Below are positions 48,406 to 60,300 of a stretch of 64,000 nucleotides of DNA, piece by piece. Location: the NCBI GenBank assembly GCA_010405405.1, contig MU004233.1:2785314-2849313 (forward strand), given 5' to 3'. Position 1 is the stretch's first letter; each line of letters opens with the position of its first letter. The notes under the pieces were generated by a model, which saw only the letters and a list, made by a program, of their open reading frames with translations, was not told where the DNA came from and made no database searches. The position numbers and the translations under genes are program-made. This stretch comes from Microthyrium microscopicum. Lineage: Eukaryota; Ascomycota; Dothideomycetes; Microthyriales; Microthyriaceae.

Positions 48406-49534
48406 CTAGCAATTAGCTACAACTGCTAAAGGAAGCCGTCTATGCATTCGTGAGATGAGTTCAACATAACTAGCTTCATTTTCCTGCGTGATCACTCCAT
48501 GCCGTACGAAGAAATCGACCATAACAGCAGCAGAATTAGTCTTGAACTCCTCGTTAGCCAAAGCTTGTTTGACTTCGTCCACTGACATGAGGTAGAATTG
48601 TTCCACTTCATCATCATTCGGCTTAAGCTCAAAATCTGCTGGTAACTCCATGTCATATAAGTAGAGTATCTCTGGCGAGATCAGATCCTTTTCTCTTCCA
48701 GACGGCGAGTCATACATGGTGATGTATGTCAACGTGCCAACAGATCTTAGGCGCTCGGCTACCATATTTCCTGGAATCGACGCTTCTTCCATTGCTTCAG
48801 CGGTAATGCATTGGACTGGATCATCAGATGCTTTGACTCCTGGAAAATTTCAGTACAAGTTTAAGATGTCGAAGCACAAGCGATCGAAACCCAAGAAGGC
48901 AGGTTGGGAGCCTTGTAGTGTGCTAGGAGCCTTCAAATGTTCTGGGAGGAGATTTGTACACGAGAGAATCTTACCTCCTGCTACTGTACTGTCCAGCTTT
49001 CCTGGATAGGTGAAAAGCTTCCTTGATCTGCGCGGCACCCAGATCTTGATACCTTCCGACGTCTGGACGTACGCCGTCATATGCGCTCCGCGAGCAACGA
49101 TGCCAAACAGAGCATGCGAGAATCTCTCTACATGACAGAAGTAATTTGCACCAACAATGCGATAGGGCTCACTATGCCGACGATGAAGAATCTCGAAGAG
49201 ATCATTGTCAATGGCGTCGCTAACAATAGTATCAAATGCAGAAACACAACTCTTTTCGAGGTCCGTGTCGTCAGAGACCACCAACTGGACCGTCGTTTTC
49301 GCATGATCGACGCTAAACGCGGAACTCCAGGGCATACGCTTCACAATCTCAGGTCGCATCATGCCATGAGGGCGCGTATCCTGTGGGAGATAGAGCTTAT
49401 AGAAGTCAGGCTGCTCATCGTAAGGGAATCTTGTCTCGCATCGTTAGCGCATGATTTACTGCTTGGCTAAGGATTGCTCACCGATCGCAGGCCTCGACTA
49501 GCTCCAAGTAAGACTTTCCAGGCTCTTTCTTCAT
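48406..49534 (-). CDS. Nudix hydrolase, thiamine-pyrophosphokinase-related type
   Basis: Exons 49534-49482, 49429-48975 and 48839-48406 give 313 residues; introns are 52 and 135 bp. The joins read EACDR|FPYDEQPDFYKLYLP and TVAGG|VKASDDPVQC. The N-terminal 120 residues resemble the DUF4743 region that precedes the Nudix fold in fungal and plant proteins, and residues about 120-270 are the Nudix domain (MTAYVQTSEGIKIWVPRRS, then KLDSTVAGG). The Nudix box (about 169-191) reads GVKASDDPVQCITAEAMEEASI. The metal-binding Glu residues are kept, but the consensus Arg of REUXEE is Ala, and the consensus Gly near the end is Ser. Family members hydrolyse damaged thiamine diphosphates or other nucleoside-diphosphate compounds; the substrate here is unknown. 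The start is the first Met in the first exon, and an upstream exon is possible. Confidence 0.88.
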
Positions 49535-49969
49535 TTTTGCTTGCAGAGGTAGTGTGTTTGTTGAGAACTTGAGCAGAGTCTAGAGGTGAGTTTTAGGTTT
49601 CTCTAAGTGCGGCACGTTCCGCTCGGCTAGTGGACGCAGCCGTGATCAGCATGTCCATTGTTGTTGCAGGAGCAAACAGTGAAATTCCAAATCGAGGCCG
49701 AGTTGCGGTTCTGGACTCATGATGTATGACTAGCGGTGTAATTTTCAAGTTGAAAGTCGTGGCGGCGCTGATCTTTGGTAAGCTCCTTGCGGCGCCCATG
49801 AAATCTTATAAATAAAACCGCAGCGTCTCAGCCGCGGTCTTGCTGTCTTGTATTCTTAATTAGATATATAACGCATCGCCTGAGTGTCAAGCCGTACCAT
49901 GATGCGATGGTTCTCGCCAGCGCGTGCTTTTGCATGCGGCACTTCATGCAAAGGCTCTGAAGCTTCGCC
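49535..49969. other. Intergenic
   Basis: 435 bp holding the Nudix gene promoter and the AIM41 3' flank. A 68-codon minus-strand frame at 49593-49799 has no recognisable content. Confidence 0.4.
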
Positions 49970-50590
49970 TCATTTGGAAGACGTCTTGGTCTCAACCACC
50001 TCTTTGACGACCTTAGCAATCAAAGATTTCTCTACCATATGCCCTTCAAATGCCCCATCTGGCCTTGTGCAAGCCTTCATGACTTCTCCAATATTGACCT
50101 TATGTCCACTCGCGCTCAGCTCGTCCACAACCTTCTGAACAACGGCTCGCACCTCATGTTCGGTCATGACCTTGATATCGCCTGCATAGCCCTCCAGTAT
50201 ATTGAGCTCCTCCTCCTCCTTAGCAACCAGATCTTTGCGATCTGCCTCGTAGAATTCTTGTATCGATTGCCGTGTGGTGCCCATCTTCTTCTTTATTAAA
50301 GCCAGCAGCGCGAGATCATCATTGACTGGAGCGGCCGTCTTGGAGCTGTTTGTAATGTCTGCTAGGATTGCACGAAGTACGGTTAGGCGGGGTTTATCGC
50401 GAGCGCGCATTGCGGTCTTGAGGTCGTCGCGAAGTCGCGAAAGGAGGGTCGAGGGCGGCGCGTTTGTGGATGTTGAATATGATGATTTGCTCCATATTGT
50501 TTGGCGACTTGCCCTGGGAAGCTGACATAGGCGAAAAGTGATTAATGAGCAGAGAGTATGGCGGTATAAAACATGAGCGCGGGAAACCAT
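49970..50590 (-). CDS. AIM41: Mitochondrial YqeY/GatB-tail domain protein
   Basis: Intronless, 206 residues. The start at 50590 was chosen over an open frame 87 bp longer because MVSRAHVLYRHTLCSLITFRL, followed by many Arg and Ser residues up to about residue 45, forms a typical mitochondrial presequence. The rest is the YqeY domain: LLSRLRDDLKTAMRARDKPR, LTVLRAILADITN, the RQSIQEFYEADRKDLVAKEEEE helix pair, then YAGDIKVMTEHEVRAVV and NIGEVMKACTRPDGAFEG. The domain resembles the tail of GatB, which acts in tRNA-dependent amidotransfer; the yeast homologue Aim41 affects mitochondrial inheritance, but its activity is not well defined. It is divergent from MPP10. Confidence 0.9.
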   Translation of the reverse strand: MVSRAHVLYRHTLCSLITFRLCQLPRASRQTIWSKSSYSTSTNAPPSTLLSRLRDDLKTAMRARDKPRLTVLRAILADITNSSKTAAPVNDDLALLALIKKKMGTTRQSIQEFYEADRKDLVAKEEEELNILEGYAGDIKVMTEHEVRAVVQKVVDELSASGHKVNIGEVMKACTRPDGAFEGHMVEKSLIAKVVKEVVETKTSSK

Positions 50591-51064
50591 AGTTGTTGGG
50601 ATGCTGAAAAAGCCAACGACGTGATCAATGAGGGTGATGGACGCTTGGTTATAGCAAAAGGAGAGTTTGCTTTTCAACTGAAACTCAAAGGAAGAAAGAG
50701 ATGAAAGAAATGGGACCTTGGAGATGTCCGCATTGAGCTTGTGAGCTTCATGATGTTTTTTGGATTAGACATGGAGCAAGTAGAAAACATGAGAAATCCA
50801 CGCTAGTGTGATTTGAACTTGATCTAACCGAATCAGGGGCTGTCAACCGGTGCATGTGAGGTCCTTGATTGGCCAGTCTAACTCTAGCCAGCCACACTAA
50901 CTCTGGAGATGGGATCCCTGCAAGTTCAACTTCAACTTCAACTCCAAGAAATTTTCTGCCACCACAAAAAAGTCCAACATCCCGTCAGTTCCGAAAAGAT
51001 CTCGCAGCGATTGCTCTCCAGCACGCGGCTAGCCCACTGCCATACACAGCACACAGTATCCATT
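50591..51064. promoter_or_regulatory. Bidirectional promoter, AIM41 / MPP10
   Basis: 474 bp between divergent start codons. A short hexanucleotide repeat of TTCAAC type lies at about 50,924-50,942. No certain core promoter element is identified. The MPP10 frame is open upstream to 50,909. Confidence 0.55.
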
Positions 51065-53182
51065 ATGGCCAAAGCTATTCAGACTCTCCCTTCGCATACA
51101 GCAGCCATCGACGCCCTCAAATCTACCCCACATGAATTTCTCCAACCCACTCCAGATTTACACTCCTCTTTCCTCGCGCTCTCCAAATATTACCTGGATC
51201 CAGTAGCCTCTGCCGTCAGTAACACTCAACTCGACCGCCTTAAGACTTCGCGCCAAAATCGCAAACGGAAGCGAAGAAATGGCGAGGATGAGGAGCCTGT
51301 TCTACGATTAAAGAGTGTGGTCACTCAAGGATTTGACGCACAACAAATATGGGAACAGGCACGTCGAATTGCTGCAGCTGTAGATGTCGAGGTGCAACGC
51401 GCGAACGAGATACAAGAAGCTCAGCTTGCAGAACTTGACTCGTCCTCTAAAGAGGATGAGCAGCAGTATGCGAATGGAACCATGTCGCTAGATGAAGAGT
51501 CGGAAGACGACGAAGGTGCAGAGGAATTAAGTGAGATGGATGAGGATGAGCCTGGGGATTTGGAGGACGATGATGCTCTCGAGGACTTGGATAACGAAGA
51601 TGAAGAAGAAGACTCGGACTCCGAGACAGAAGAGGTTCAAGCAAACGGCGGCATCCGCAAAACCGATAAATTTGGGCTCAACGATGGTTTCTTTTCTATT
51701 GATGATTTCAATCGAAGAACAGAAATGCTTGAGCAACAAGATTTTCAGGGCGACCAGGACTTTGATGCTGCCAGTGATGAAGAAGATATTGAATGGGATG
51801 CGGATCCTACTGGCATCGAAATTCTTGATGAACCACAGGCCAGGAAATCACGACATCATGATCTGAATGAGGACGACGAGGACGAAGATGACGAACTGGA
51901 TGATGAGGAGAATGGGCCTACGTTTGGCGATATGGATCTCTTTGCTGCAGAAGGAGAAAGCGAAGAAGATGACGACGACGATATAGAAGACGATGATGAT
52001 GGACCACAAGTCGAAAATCTCAAGTACTCTGACTTCTTCGAACCACCAGCTGGCGCAAGAGGCAAATCAAAGTCCAAAAAGCGAACTTTATCTAATGGCA
52101 ACAATGCTGAGGTTGCGATACTGGACGATGAAAACGACATGGAGCGCACAATGGAAGCTGTACATAGGGATTTGTTCTCAGAAGAGTCCGAACCTGAGGA
52201 TGACTCTGAAAGTGGTCAACCCGTCAATCTATCCACCCACGAGCGCCGCAAGGAAGTCATTCTCAAGCAAATCCGCGAACTCGAAGCAATAAATGTCTCC
52301 AAAAAGCCATGGGTTCTGTCCGGGGAAGCACGAGCATCAGACCGTCCTACCAATGCGCTTCTCGAGGAAGATTTAGATTTTGAACGCGCAGGAAAGCCAT
52401 TACCGGTCATCACAAAAGAGACTAGTGAAGAAATCGAAGCGCTCATCAAACGCCGCATTCTTGCGGGTGAGTTTGACGAGGTTCGCCGCCGAAGACCAGA
52501 TGAAGCTTTCACTTCAAATCTTGGAAGACGAGGTAGAGTCTTCGATGAAGATATTGATGCACCACGGAAAAAGGGTCTGGCTGAGGTCTACGAGGAAGAG
52601 CACCTCAAGCGTACTGACCCCAACTTTGTCGATCAGCGAACCGCGAAAGTCAAGAAAGAACACGCTGAGATTGAAGCAGCCTGGAAAGATGTTGCTCACA
52701 AGCTGGACTCTCTGGCCAGTTTCCGATACAGACCAAAACCAGCTGAGATGAACATTTCAGTCCGCACTGATGCTCCTGCCATGGCTCTTGAAGATGCCAG
52801 ACCCAGTGGTGTCGGTGGAGATATTGGCACCTTAGACCAACTGGCGCCACAGGAGATATTTGCTCCTGGTGATGTGAAAGAAAAGGGCAAAGTCGTGACT
52901 AGAGGCGGCGCTGTCATTGATCAGGTGGAGCTGACTCGCGAGGAGCGCAAGCGTAGACGACGCAGAGAAAAGGAGAGAGCGAAGAAGGCTGGTGGTCAGA
53001 AGGAAGATGTCAAGCCGGGCGGCAAGCCTGCTAATAAGAAGAGTGATGAGAAGAACCAAATTGCAGGCAACCTCAAGAAGGGAGGTGTTCAGATCATTGG
53101 AAAGAGAGGAGATCTGCGGGATGTTGAAGGCAATGAGGTATCTGAGGCTAAGAAAGCTACGACGGGCAGTTTTAAGCTTTGA
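51065..53182 (+). CDS. MPP10: U3 small nucleolar ribonucleoprotein Mpp10
   Basis: Mpp10 is a nucleolar scaffold of the small-subunit processome; with Imp3 and Imp4 it binds U3 snoRNA and guides 18S rRNA cleavages. One exon, 705 residues from ATG 51065. That start was chosen because MAKAIQTLPSHTAAIDALKS leads straight into conserved sequence, while the 52 upstream codons look like translated leader. Long acidic tracts (about residues 130-190, 220-250 and 270-315) are typical. The conserved core is present: LKYSDFFEPP (about 320), HRDLF, then RRKEVILKQIRELEAINVSKK, KPWVLSGEARASDRP, NALLEEDLDFERA, and later DPNFVDQRTAKVKKEHAEIE, DSLASFRYRPKP and LAPQEIFAP. The Lys-rich tail is a likely nucleolar signal. 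Function is from the family. Confidence 0.95.
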   Translation: MAKAIQTLPSHTAAIDALKSTPHEFLQPTPDLHSSFLALSKYYLDPVASAVSNTQLDRLKTSRQNRKRKRRNGEDEEPVLRLKSVVTQGFDAQQIWEQARRIAAAVDVEVQRANEIQEAQLAELDSSSKEDEQQYANGTMSLDEESEDDEGAEELSEMDEDEPGDLEDDDALEDLDNEDEEEDSDSETEEVQANGGIRKTDKFGLNDGFFSIDDFNRRTEMLEQQDFQGDQDFDAASDEEDIEWDADPTGIEILDEPQARKSRHHDLNEDDEDEDDELDDEENGPTFGDMDLFAAEGESEEDDDDDIEDDDDGPQVENLKYSDFFEPPAGARGKSKSKKRTLSNGNNAEVAILDDENDMERTMEAVHRDLFSEESEPEDDSESGQPVNLSTHERRKEVILKQIRELEAINVSKKPWVLSGEARASDRPTNALLEEDLDFERAGKPLPVITKETSEEIEALIKRRILAGEFDEVRRRRPDEAFTSNLGRRGRVFDEDIDAPRKKGLAEVYEEEHLKRTDPNFVDQRTAKVKKEHAEIEAAWKDVAHKLDSLASFRYRPKPAEMNISVRTDAPAMALEDARPSGVGGDIGTLDQLAPQEIFAPGDVKEKGKVVTRGGAVIDQVELTREERKRRRRREKERAKKAGGQKEDVKPGGKPANKKSDEKNQIAGNLKKGGVQIIGKRGDLRDVEGNEVSEAKKATTGSFKL

Positions 53183-56100
53183 GATACACAAAGCATCTAC
53201 TATCCTCACTTTGCCATATCTGATAATCCACGATTCCATCCTCATTAACTCTCCCAGCTCGGAGTGATTTGAAAGTATTATGTTGCGAGAGAAGTATATA
53301 AGTACCTTTCTGAGTCTTACCATGAGAGCAATACGAGGTTGAAACACGCATTCGCTATCCACTGTCGCAGGAACAAGTTCGCACTATCATATCCGAGCCA
53401 TCAAGTGATGCGAGAGCTCACACACAAAAGGGTAATATCATTCCATATGGAGATTCAGGAAAATTAACACATTCCAAATCATATCTTCCCGCAATCTGTC
53501 AGGCACTGCATAATCATTTCAACAGCTTCAGTCGCCTTCTTAGCTTTATGAATACCTACCATTATATATATATATATATATATATTTCAGGTCGCTCGAT
53601 TGTATTCTTCGTTCAAAAATCAATGTGAAAGCCTCCGATAGCCCTGTTGGCAGCCGTCTGGAAGAGATCGTCACGAATGTAAATAACAGCAGACGGGAAA
53701 GACGAGAGTATAATGCTTCTACAGGACACCACGGTAAATATCGTCCTCGAGGCTGCTCAAGCCTCCATGCTATGTGCTGGTTGAAATACAACCTTGGAAG
53801 TGAGAGCCTCATATCCGACCACTATCTTCACCTATTCAAATCAACATGTTGGCACAATGAATGACCCACTCCCATCAGCCTCGTTGGCTCTTAGACGCTA
53901 CGCTCCTTTATCAAGTACTTTATTTGCCATGAAGGACGTACAGGTTCGACTGGTTTATCGAATTCAATGAGAAATATAGCACTCTTTGCTTAAAAACGTC
54001 CGTGGCAGCGATCAGAGTTGATTGGAGAACGCCATTTATTTTGCTATGCCGTTTTCAAATCTGCAAAGGCTCTTTCCAGGATGAGGATAGAACCTCTACG
54101 CATCCTAGGAATGCTAATGTCGGAGACTTGGTTGATGGGGGTCCGACAAGTGACAGAGGGCATCAGCTTCGCTAAACGAAAATTGGAGAGAAAAGAGAGC
54201 ATCATAAGGTTTGTTCTACATGGAGTGGTTGTCTTCTTCCTCCACTAGCAGCCTACATGGCAGCATAAACCTCTTTTGGAACGAAAATGCATGGTTCTAA
54301 TGCTGATAGGCTTACTCCATGGATATAGTGTAAGAAAAGCCACGGTATTGATCTTCATGAATAGTCGCTTCTTGAGTTTGCGCCTTATTGCGCAATATAC
54401 GAAGCGGCTCTTTTGTATCCAACACTACGGGTTCGATGCCATCAATCGCAAGTATGTCGCTATATTGTTCTCTCCTTTCAAGATTAAGGAGGCTCGTTGG
54501 GCGTAAACCTTATGCGAGATAAGTTTTGATCGCCACGGCAAAGGACCCGCCCTGGAATCCTTTCCCGATGAATATAGCATTGAAACGAACTTAATCTGAG
54601 TTTACGGGTAGATAATTACCCTCTTAGAACCACCGTCTTCGAGGAATTCACTTGGATGTGTGGTTACACAGAATAACTTTCAGAGACAAATTTATATTAG
54701 ATCTATCTCAGTCCCAGCCTGGCAAACAGGCATCCATCTCACCAGCCAGGGTGTTCTGCAGACTCGAGTGTCTAGGCTACCATAGCACCTCCTAATGTAG
54801 TATTAGAGAAATCGAAAAGAGAAAACTTCTTATTTGTATCCATGTTGTACCGCAATTGCGCAAAAGTCACGGTAACCTAGCATATTGTATACAAGGGAAG
54901 AACGGGCCGATCCGCTAGGGCGAATCCTACAGGCCCTTTGGGAAGGAGGTATAATATGTTTTGATATGACTGTCAATCAATAACCATCGTGCGAATTACG
55001 GGGTGCCGAGTAAGCGGCAGCGTGGGATGTAAGATACGATAGCAACTTGAACCAAGCGTCTGCCAGGTCGTAGAACGAGACAAGCGTCCGTATCTATCAA
55101 CAAAGGCATGTATGGGTGTGGGTGCGTGGCCTTTTGGTGTGGCAAAGGAGCACTGTAGCTGCGGCTCGGGTGTGGGTAAATGAGCGATATGAGCTGCATT
55201 TCTCCAGAGAATCCTATTTCCGGGGTATGATCTGAGCCTCTACGCGGAGAGGGCAATCAAGTCTTCGGCAGGCAAGGCTGAAACAGCATGGTCCGTCAGT
55301 TTGGTCTGGCAAATTGGACCGAGGGAGGCAACTAAAGGAGGAAATGGGTGTTTTCGGAGACCTCGGATCACAGACCTAGATGAGGGTGGGAGATTGTATA
55401 TCTCGGCAGTGTCGGGCCAGTTGAGTCTATATTATAGATGAGATTTCTTGGTGCGTTACCAGGCCTCTGGTGATGTACCTTGGCGATGGGGATGGCGTTG
55501 GTTTTTTAATGGTTCGGCAGAAGGCCTGTAACTGGCCAGGGCTTTGGCCGGCAATCATTCGGGGAGATGACTGGGGGGCCTCTCTATTAATGAATCTGAA
55601 TGCTTAGGTATGTTGATGGTCCGAGATTGTAGTCCTGCTTCCTCGGCATAGGATTAGCAACTGTGACTCGACGCCGAAGATGACGTTTTCTTTGGCTAGA
55701 GATGATGCAAACAGTCCTTTAATGACAGACTAAATGAGTACTTGAACATTTCGTTCGGTGTAAAGATAAGTTGTATCCAAATGCGAATGTATCTATGCTC
55801 GGTATTCTTAGTACATGTAGATGACTGTTATAAGGGCTCAGACACTCCAGTAGGCAGTGTAGCATGTTTGCAAAAATAGGTAGGATATGAAAGCCGCCTA
55901 GTGTTCGTCTAGATAGAATGATAACCATCCAGGGAACACGAAGCATTAGATGCTTCCGATTGTTCGCTCGCAAGGCTGGCGTGGACTACAGGGCTTTCGG
56001 TCTGCTTTGGGGCTCTACTGTCCTAAATAGGACGTTTGCCGATGCTCTGAACAGACCAGGTTTCCAGAAGGTGATGCGCACCTGGGAGCCGGCTTCTTGC

Positions 56101-57385
56101 GAGAAGCGACCGTGCCAGTGAGATTGACAAGTTGTTTGGGCTATAGAACGAGTCAACCAGGGGTATTGGTTTCGATACAGCTTCTAGAAGGTAGTGATGG
56201 TAGATCAGGATTCACAGCGCATGGTTGTCAGCAAGTGGACAAAATAAAAGAGACACTCCAAGTGACTGCGCTGTCTACCATCGCGCTTTGGAAAAAATGC
56301 CCGCTTCAATCACCAGCGCATTCGATGTGAAATAGCGCATTTGACTTGCGAGAGTACCAAGTTGAAGACGTAGCACTTGATGGGAGCCTGTCGTTTATTT
56401 TGTCGACACGTTGGTTGCATGCACAAACATCAAGGAGAAGAGAGGGCTTGCACGCTGACTCTCCGCGGCTCAAACCTCCTGGCGCACCGTTCCGCCCTAA
56501 TCCAAAAGGAGTGGGCAATATAGATGGCAGATCGCTCAGCCAGAACTGATAAGGGAGATGAAGGGGTTTATCCGCCAAGATTGCGACAGCTTGCATGTAC
56601 GTCGGTCGACATGTGGTTCCAGACAGACAAATACGATGTTTGCCATCACGAAAATTGTCGATTATTCGTGATTTCAATCAAAGATTAACCCAAGCTCTTT
56701 TGACGCAATACCGCCAGGAAAGTGGAGATGCGCTTTTACGGGCGCGAGATGAAGTGATAATGCTGCTGCTGCAAGTCATGTCGCAAAGCGTCATGCAGTT
56801 GCAGAATTGGGGACAATCTCCTGCGCAAAGCCGATGAAAGATTTCTGACAGCCGACTAACGCCTCTCATGTACATTGCTTGCTAACCTTTTCCTGGAAAT
56901 AAGACCTATAACGGTGTTGGAATATCGAGTTTTGGCTCGTGAAAGATAAAAAAAAAGTGTTTCCTATGAGGCTCGGCTTCTCCACAAATGATGCGTGCCA
57001 TCCAATCCTTCTCCGCGATTCAAACACATGGAGAACGCTTTTCAACCCCCACGGTAAGCCTTTTTTGATCGGCCTTGACAGAAGGCGGAGGTCCAAGCAG
57101 TCCGATGCCACCAAATTTGCGGCTGCTCTAAACCCCGGCAATGCTTCTGGCAGCCAGAGCCAAGAGGGTGTGGGATAATTAATACGGAGGATTCCTCAAT
57201 GAGGGCTGCCAACCCCCCTATCCTACCCCAGAGTTTCTTTTAAGGGTGAACTTCCTTAAGCTGGAGACGAGGCGATCATACATGCCAGGGAGGTTGTAAA
57301 CATCGGAGCCCTTGGATGCCAACGCCGACTCCTTCGTTTTGACTTGTCCTTTACGACGGGGCCCTGCTCTGCTGACCCTTAAAAA
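53183..57385. other. Gene-less stretch between MPP10 and the A/T-rich block
   Basis: 4.2 kb of GC-normal DNA. The frames in it (for example 54018-54248 plus, 55719-55973 minus, 56306-56677 minus, 56866-57141 minus) are short, overlap on both strands and show no known domain. No tRNA or rRNA gene is recognised. This may be transition DNA next to heterochromatin. Confidence 0.4.
53563..53585. repeat. (TA)n microsatellite
   Basis: An uninterrupted run of alternating T and A, 23 bases long, about 380 bp downstream of MPP10. Confidence 0.9.
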
Positions 57386-60300
57386 TGTCTAGGTAATTTT
57401 AGCGTATATAGCGTGAGTTTAAGAGTACGCTAAGTATAGGCCTATGTATATAATATAGCTTATAAGGATAAGTAAGAAGTACTTAAACTTAAACTTAGTC
57501 TAGTATATTTAATTAAATTCTTAAGGAGCTTAGTATTATTTTAAGAGTCTTTTAAAGTATTATTCTAATATATATTCTTTAGTTTTATATAAGATAAATA
57601 TAGTAATATAGTATATACTAAGTATACTAATCTATATTATTTTTAACTACTACCTAGTTTATAATAACTAAGTAGTATTAAGTATTTATAAGATAGTATA
57701 TACTAAACTAAACTAAAAATATATTAAGTTAAACTAAAGAGTTAAAGATATATTTTATAATAAAAGCTTATAAGCTTAGTATATAATATTTAATATAAGT
57801 TTCTAAAAGTAATAAGTATAAAAGAATAATTAAAGCTTTAGAGTATTAGTTTATATTTAGAATATCTATTTTAAGAAGCTATAATAAGAAAGTAAGTATA
57901 GTATATACTAAATAATAAATATTAAATTTAAATAATTAAAACTTACTAAATAATTATTTATAAAAGTTAGTAAAGTAAGTATATACTTATTTAAAAAGTA
58001 CTATTTAAACTTTTATTATAAAAGTTTAGTATCTATAAGCTAAGCTTAAGTCTATTATAAAATCTCTTAAGCTATTTAACTTAACTTCTTTCTTTAATTT
58101 CTTCTATATTTTTTAATATACTTATTAGAAATTTATACTTTATTAGTTTATACTAATCTTAAACTATCTACTTACTTTCCTCTACGCCTTTAGCTTAGTC
58201 TTATTCTAAGTATAAGCTAAAGATATAGTAGTTTCTATAATTAATTAAGTATAGTTCTACTTAGTTACTATTTAAATAACGTAAAATCCTAATCCTACTT
58301 TTAGTATCTAAGCCTATAATAAGCTTAGTATATACTAGTAAATATTTAAAAACGTACTAATATAAATAGGTCTAATTATTAATCTTTATTTAGGCTATAT
58401 CCTACCTAATTTATAAAATTAAGCCTAATACGTACTAGCTATAAATTAACTTAGATAGCTTTTTATACTTCTAATTACTTATACGTATCTTTAAGTTATT
58501 ATAAGTTCTTTAAGTATACTCTAGCTAAGTTATCTTAAGATAGTATATTTTAAGCTAGTCTTATACTAAGTATAGGCTAATATAGAGATAGTCTAAGGCA
58601 ATATTCTACTAGGCTTTATTAATATAAACGTATAAATAAAAGTATAGGTTAAAATTAAACTATACTTAGTATATACTAATAATATAATAGTTACTAAGTT
58701 AAAAATAATTTTATAGCCTTAGGAGTAATATATAATTAAATTATTAAGAATAAAATAAGTATAAGTTTCTTTAGTATATATTTAATATAAATAGAACTAA
58801 TTAAAGAATTTAGATATATTATTATATTTATAAGACTTATTTTAATTATAGTAAGTTATAAGCTAGTCTTATACTAAGCTTATACTAACTTTATAGTAGT
58901 TAAATATAAATTAATTAAAAATACCTTAAAGCTAATACTAGCTTATATAGAATAGTAAGTTTAAGATTAAGTTATACTAAGTATATACTAACTTATTAAT
59001 ACTTTAGCCTACTAGATTCTTTAATATAGTTAAGATACTACCTAGTTTATAAATAAGCCTAGGTAAGTTTATATTATACTTAATATAGGCTAAATTAATA
59101 TTTTATAGCTATAGTCCTTATAGTAGTATAATTAAAAAAATTTATTAAGATACTAAGGATATTATATAAGTTATAATATTTTAAGCTAAGTACGTACTAA
59201 CTATAGAAGAGCTATTAACTATACCTTCTACTTAATTTATATTAGTTTTTTATTTTATTATTATCTAAACTATAGTTATAGCCTAAGACGTAAAGTAAGT
59301 TAATAGATCTTTCTACTTATAATAAGTATATACTAATTATATAATAGAAGGAAGATTCTTTAAAATCTACTTTACTAGCGTTAGGTAAGTTAATTTATAA
59401 GAACGTTAAGCTTAGTACGTACTAACTAATATATTAGTAGTACCTTTAGGACCTTTAGGACCTCTACTAGCACTAGATAAGTTATTCTAAGCTAGATTAA
59501 GCTTAGTACATACTAACTAATATATTAGTAGTACTACTAAGACTACTAGAATCTTTACTACTACTATATAAGTTATTTTACGCTAGATTAAGCTTAGTAT
59601 ATACTAACTAATATATTAATAGTATTTCTAAGACTTTTAGGACCTCTATTACTACTATATAAGTTATTCTAGACTAGATTAAGCTTAGTATATACTAACT
59701 ATTATAATAGTAGCTCTTTTAAAATCTTTACTACTACTTTTACTACCTTTAGCGCTATATACTAGTTATAAGTAAAATTAAGTATAATAACTTATAGTAA
59801 ATATATACTAACTAGTAATTATAGTATCTAGATTTTATAAGTATAAGAGTAAGGTACCTATTATTTAAATTATAGCTTTAAAGTATCTACATTATAAGTT
59901 ATATTTAGCTTATATAAACCTTATATTAACTAAATTATTAAGAAACTTAGGCTTAAGTATAGTATATATTAAAAGTTATAGGAGTTTATTTTATTATTTA
60001 GCTAAGTAATATTAGTAAGTATAGGCTAAATATAGGTAAAAAGATTTATAATATTATAATTTATAAGTAATAAAATAAATATACTAGCTTATACTAAGTA
60101 GAAGTAGCTATATAATATAATAAGTAGTTAATAGTTTATTTATACTTAGCTTAGGCTAAATATAAAGAACTTAACTATAATTTTTTCTTAAACTAAGTAA
60201 CTTACTAAAATAAGATTATAATATTTAACTATAATATTTAAGTAAATAAGTATAATAATAGTAATTTAATATATACTATATATAAATATAGGTAATAGAA

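Noticed and set aside
59400-59810. TACTAAC strings identical to the intron branch-point consensus recur in the repeat core
   Set aside because: No matching GT donors and AG acceptors are arranged around them, and CpA-free sequence favours TACTAA by composition. Taken as chance.
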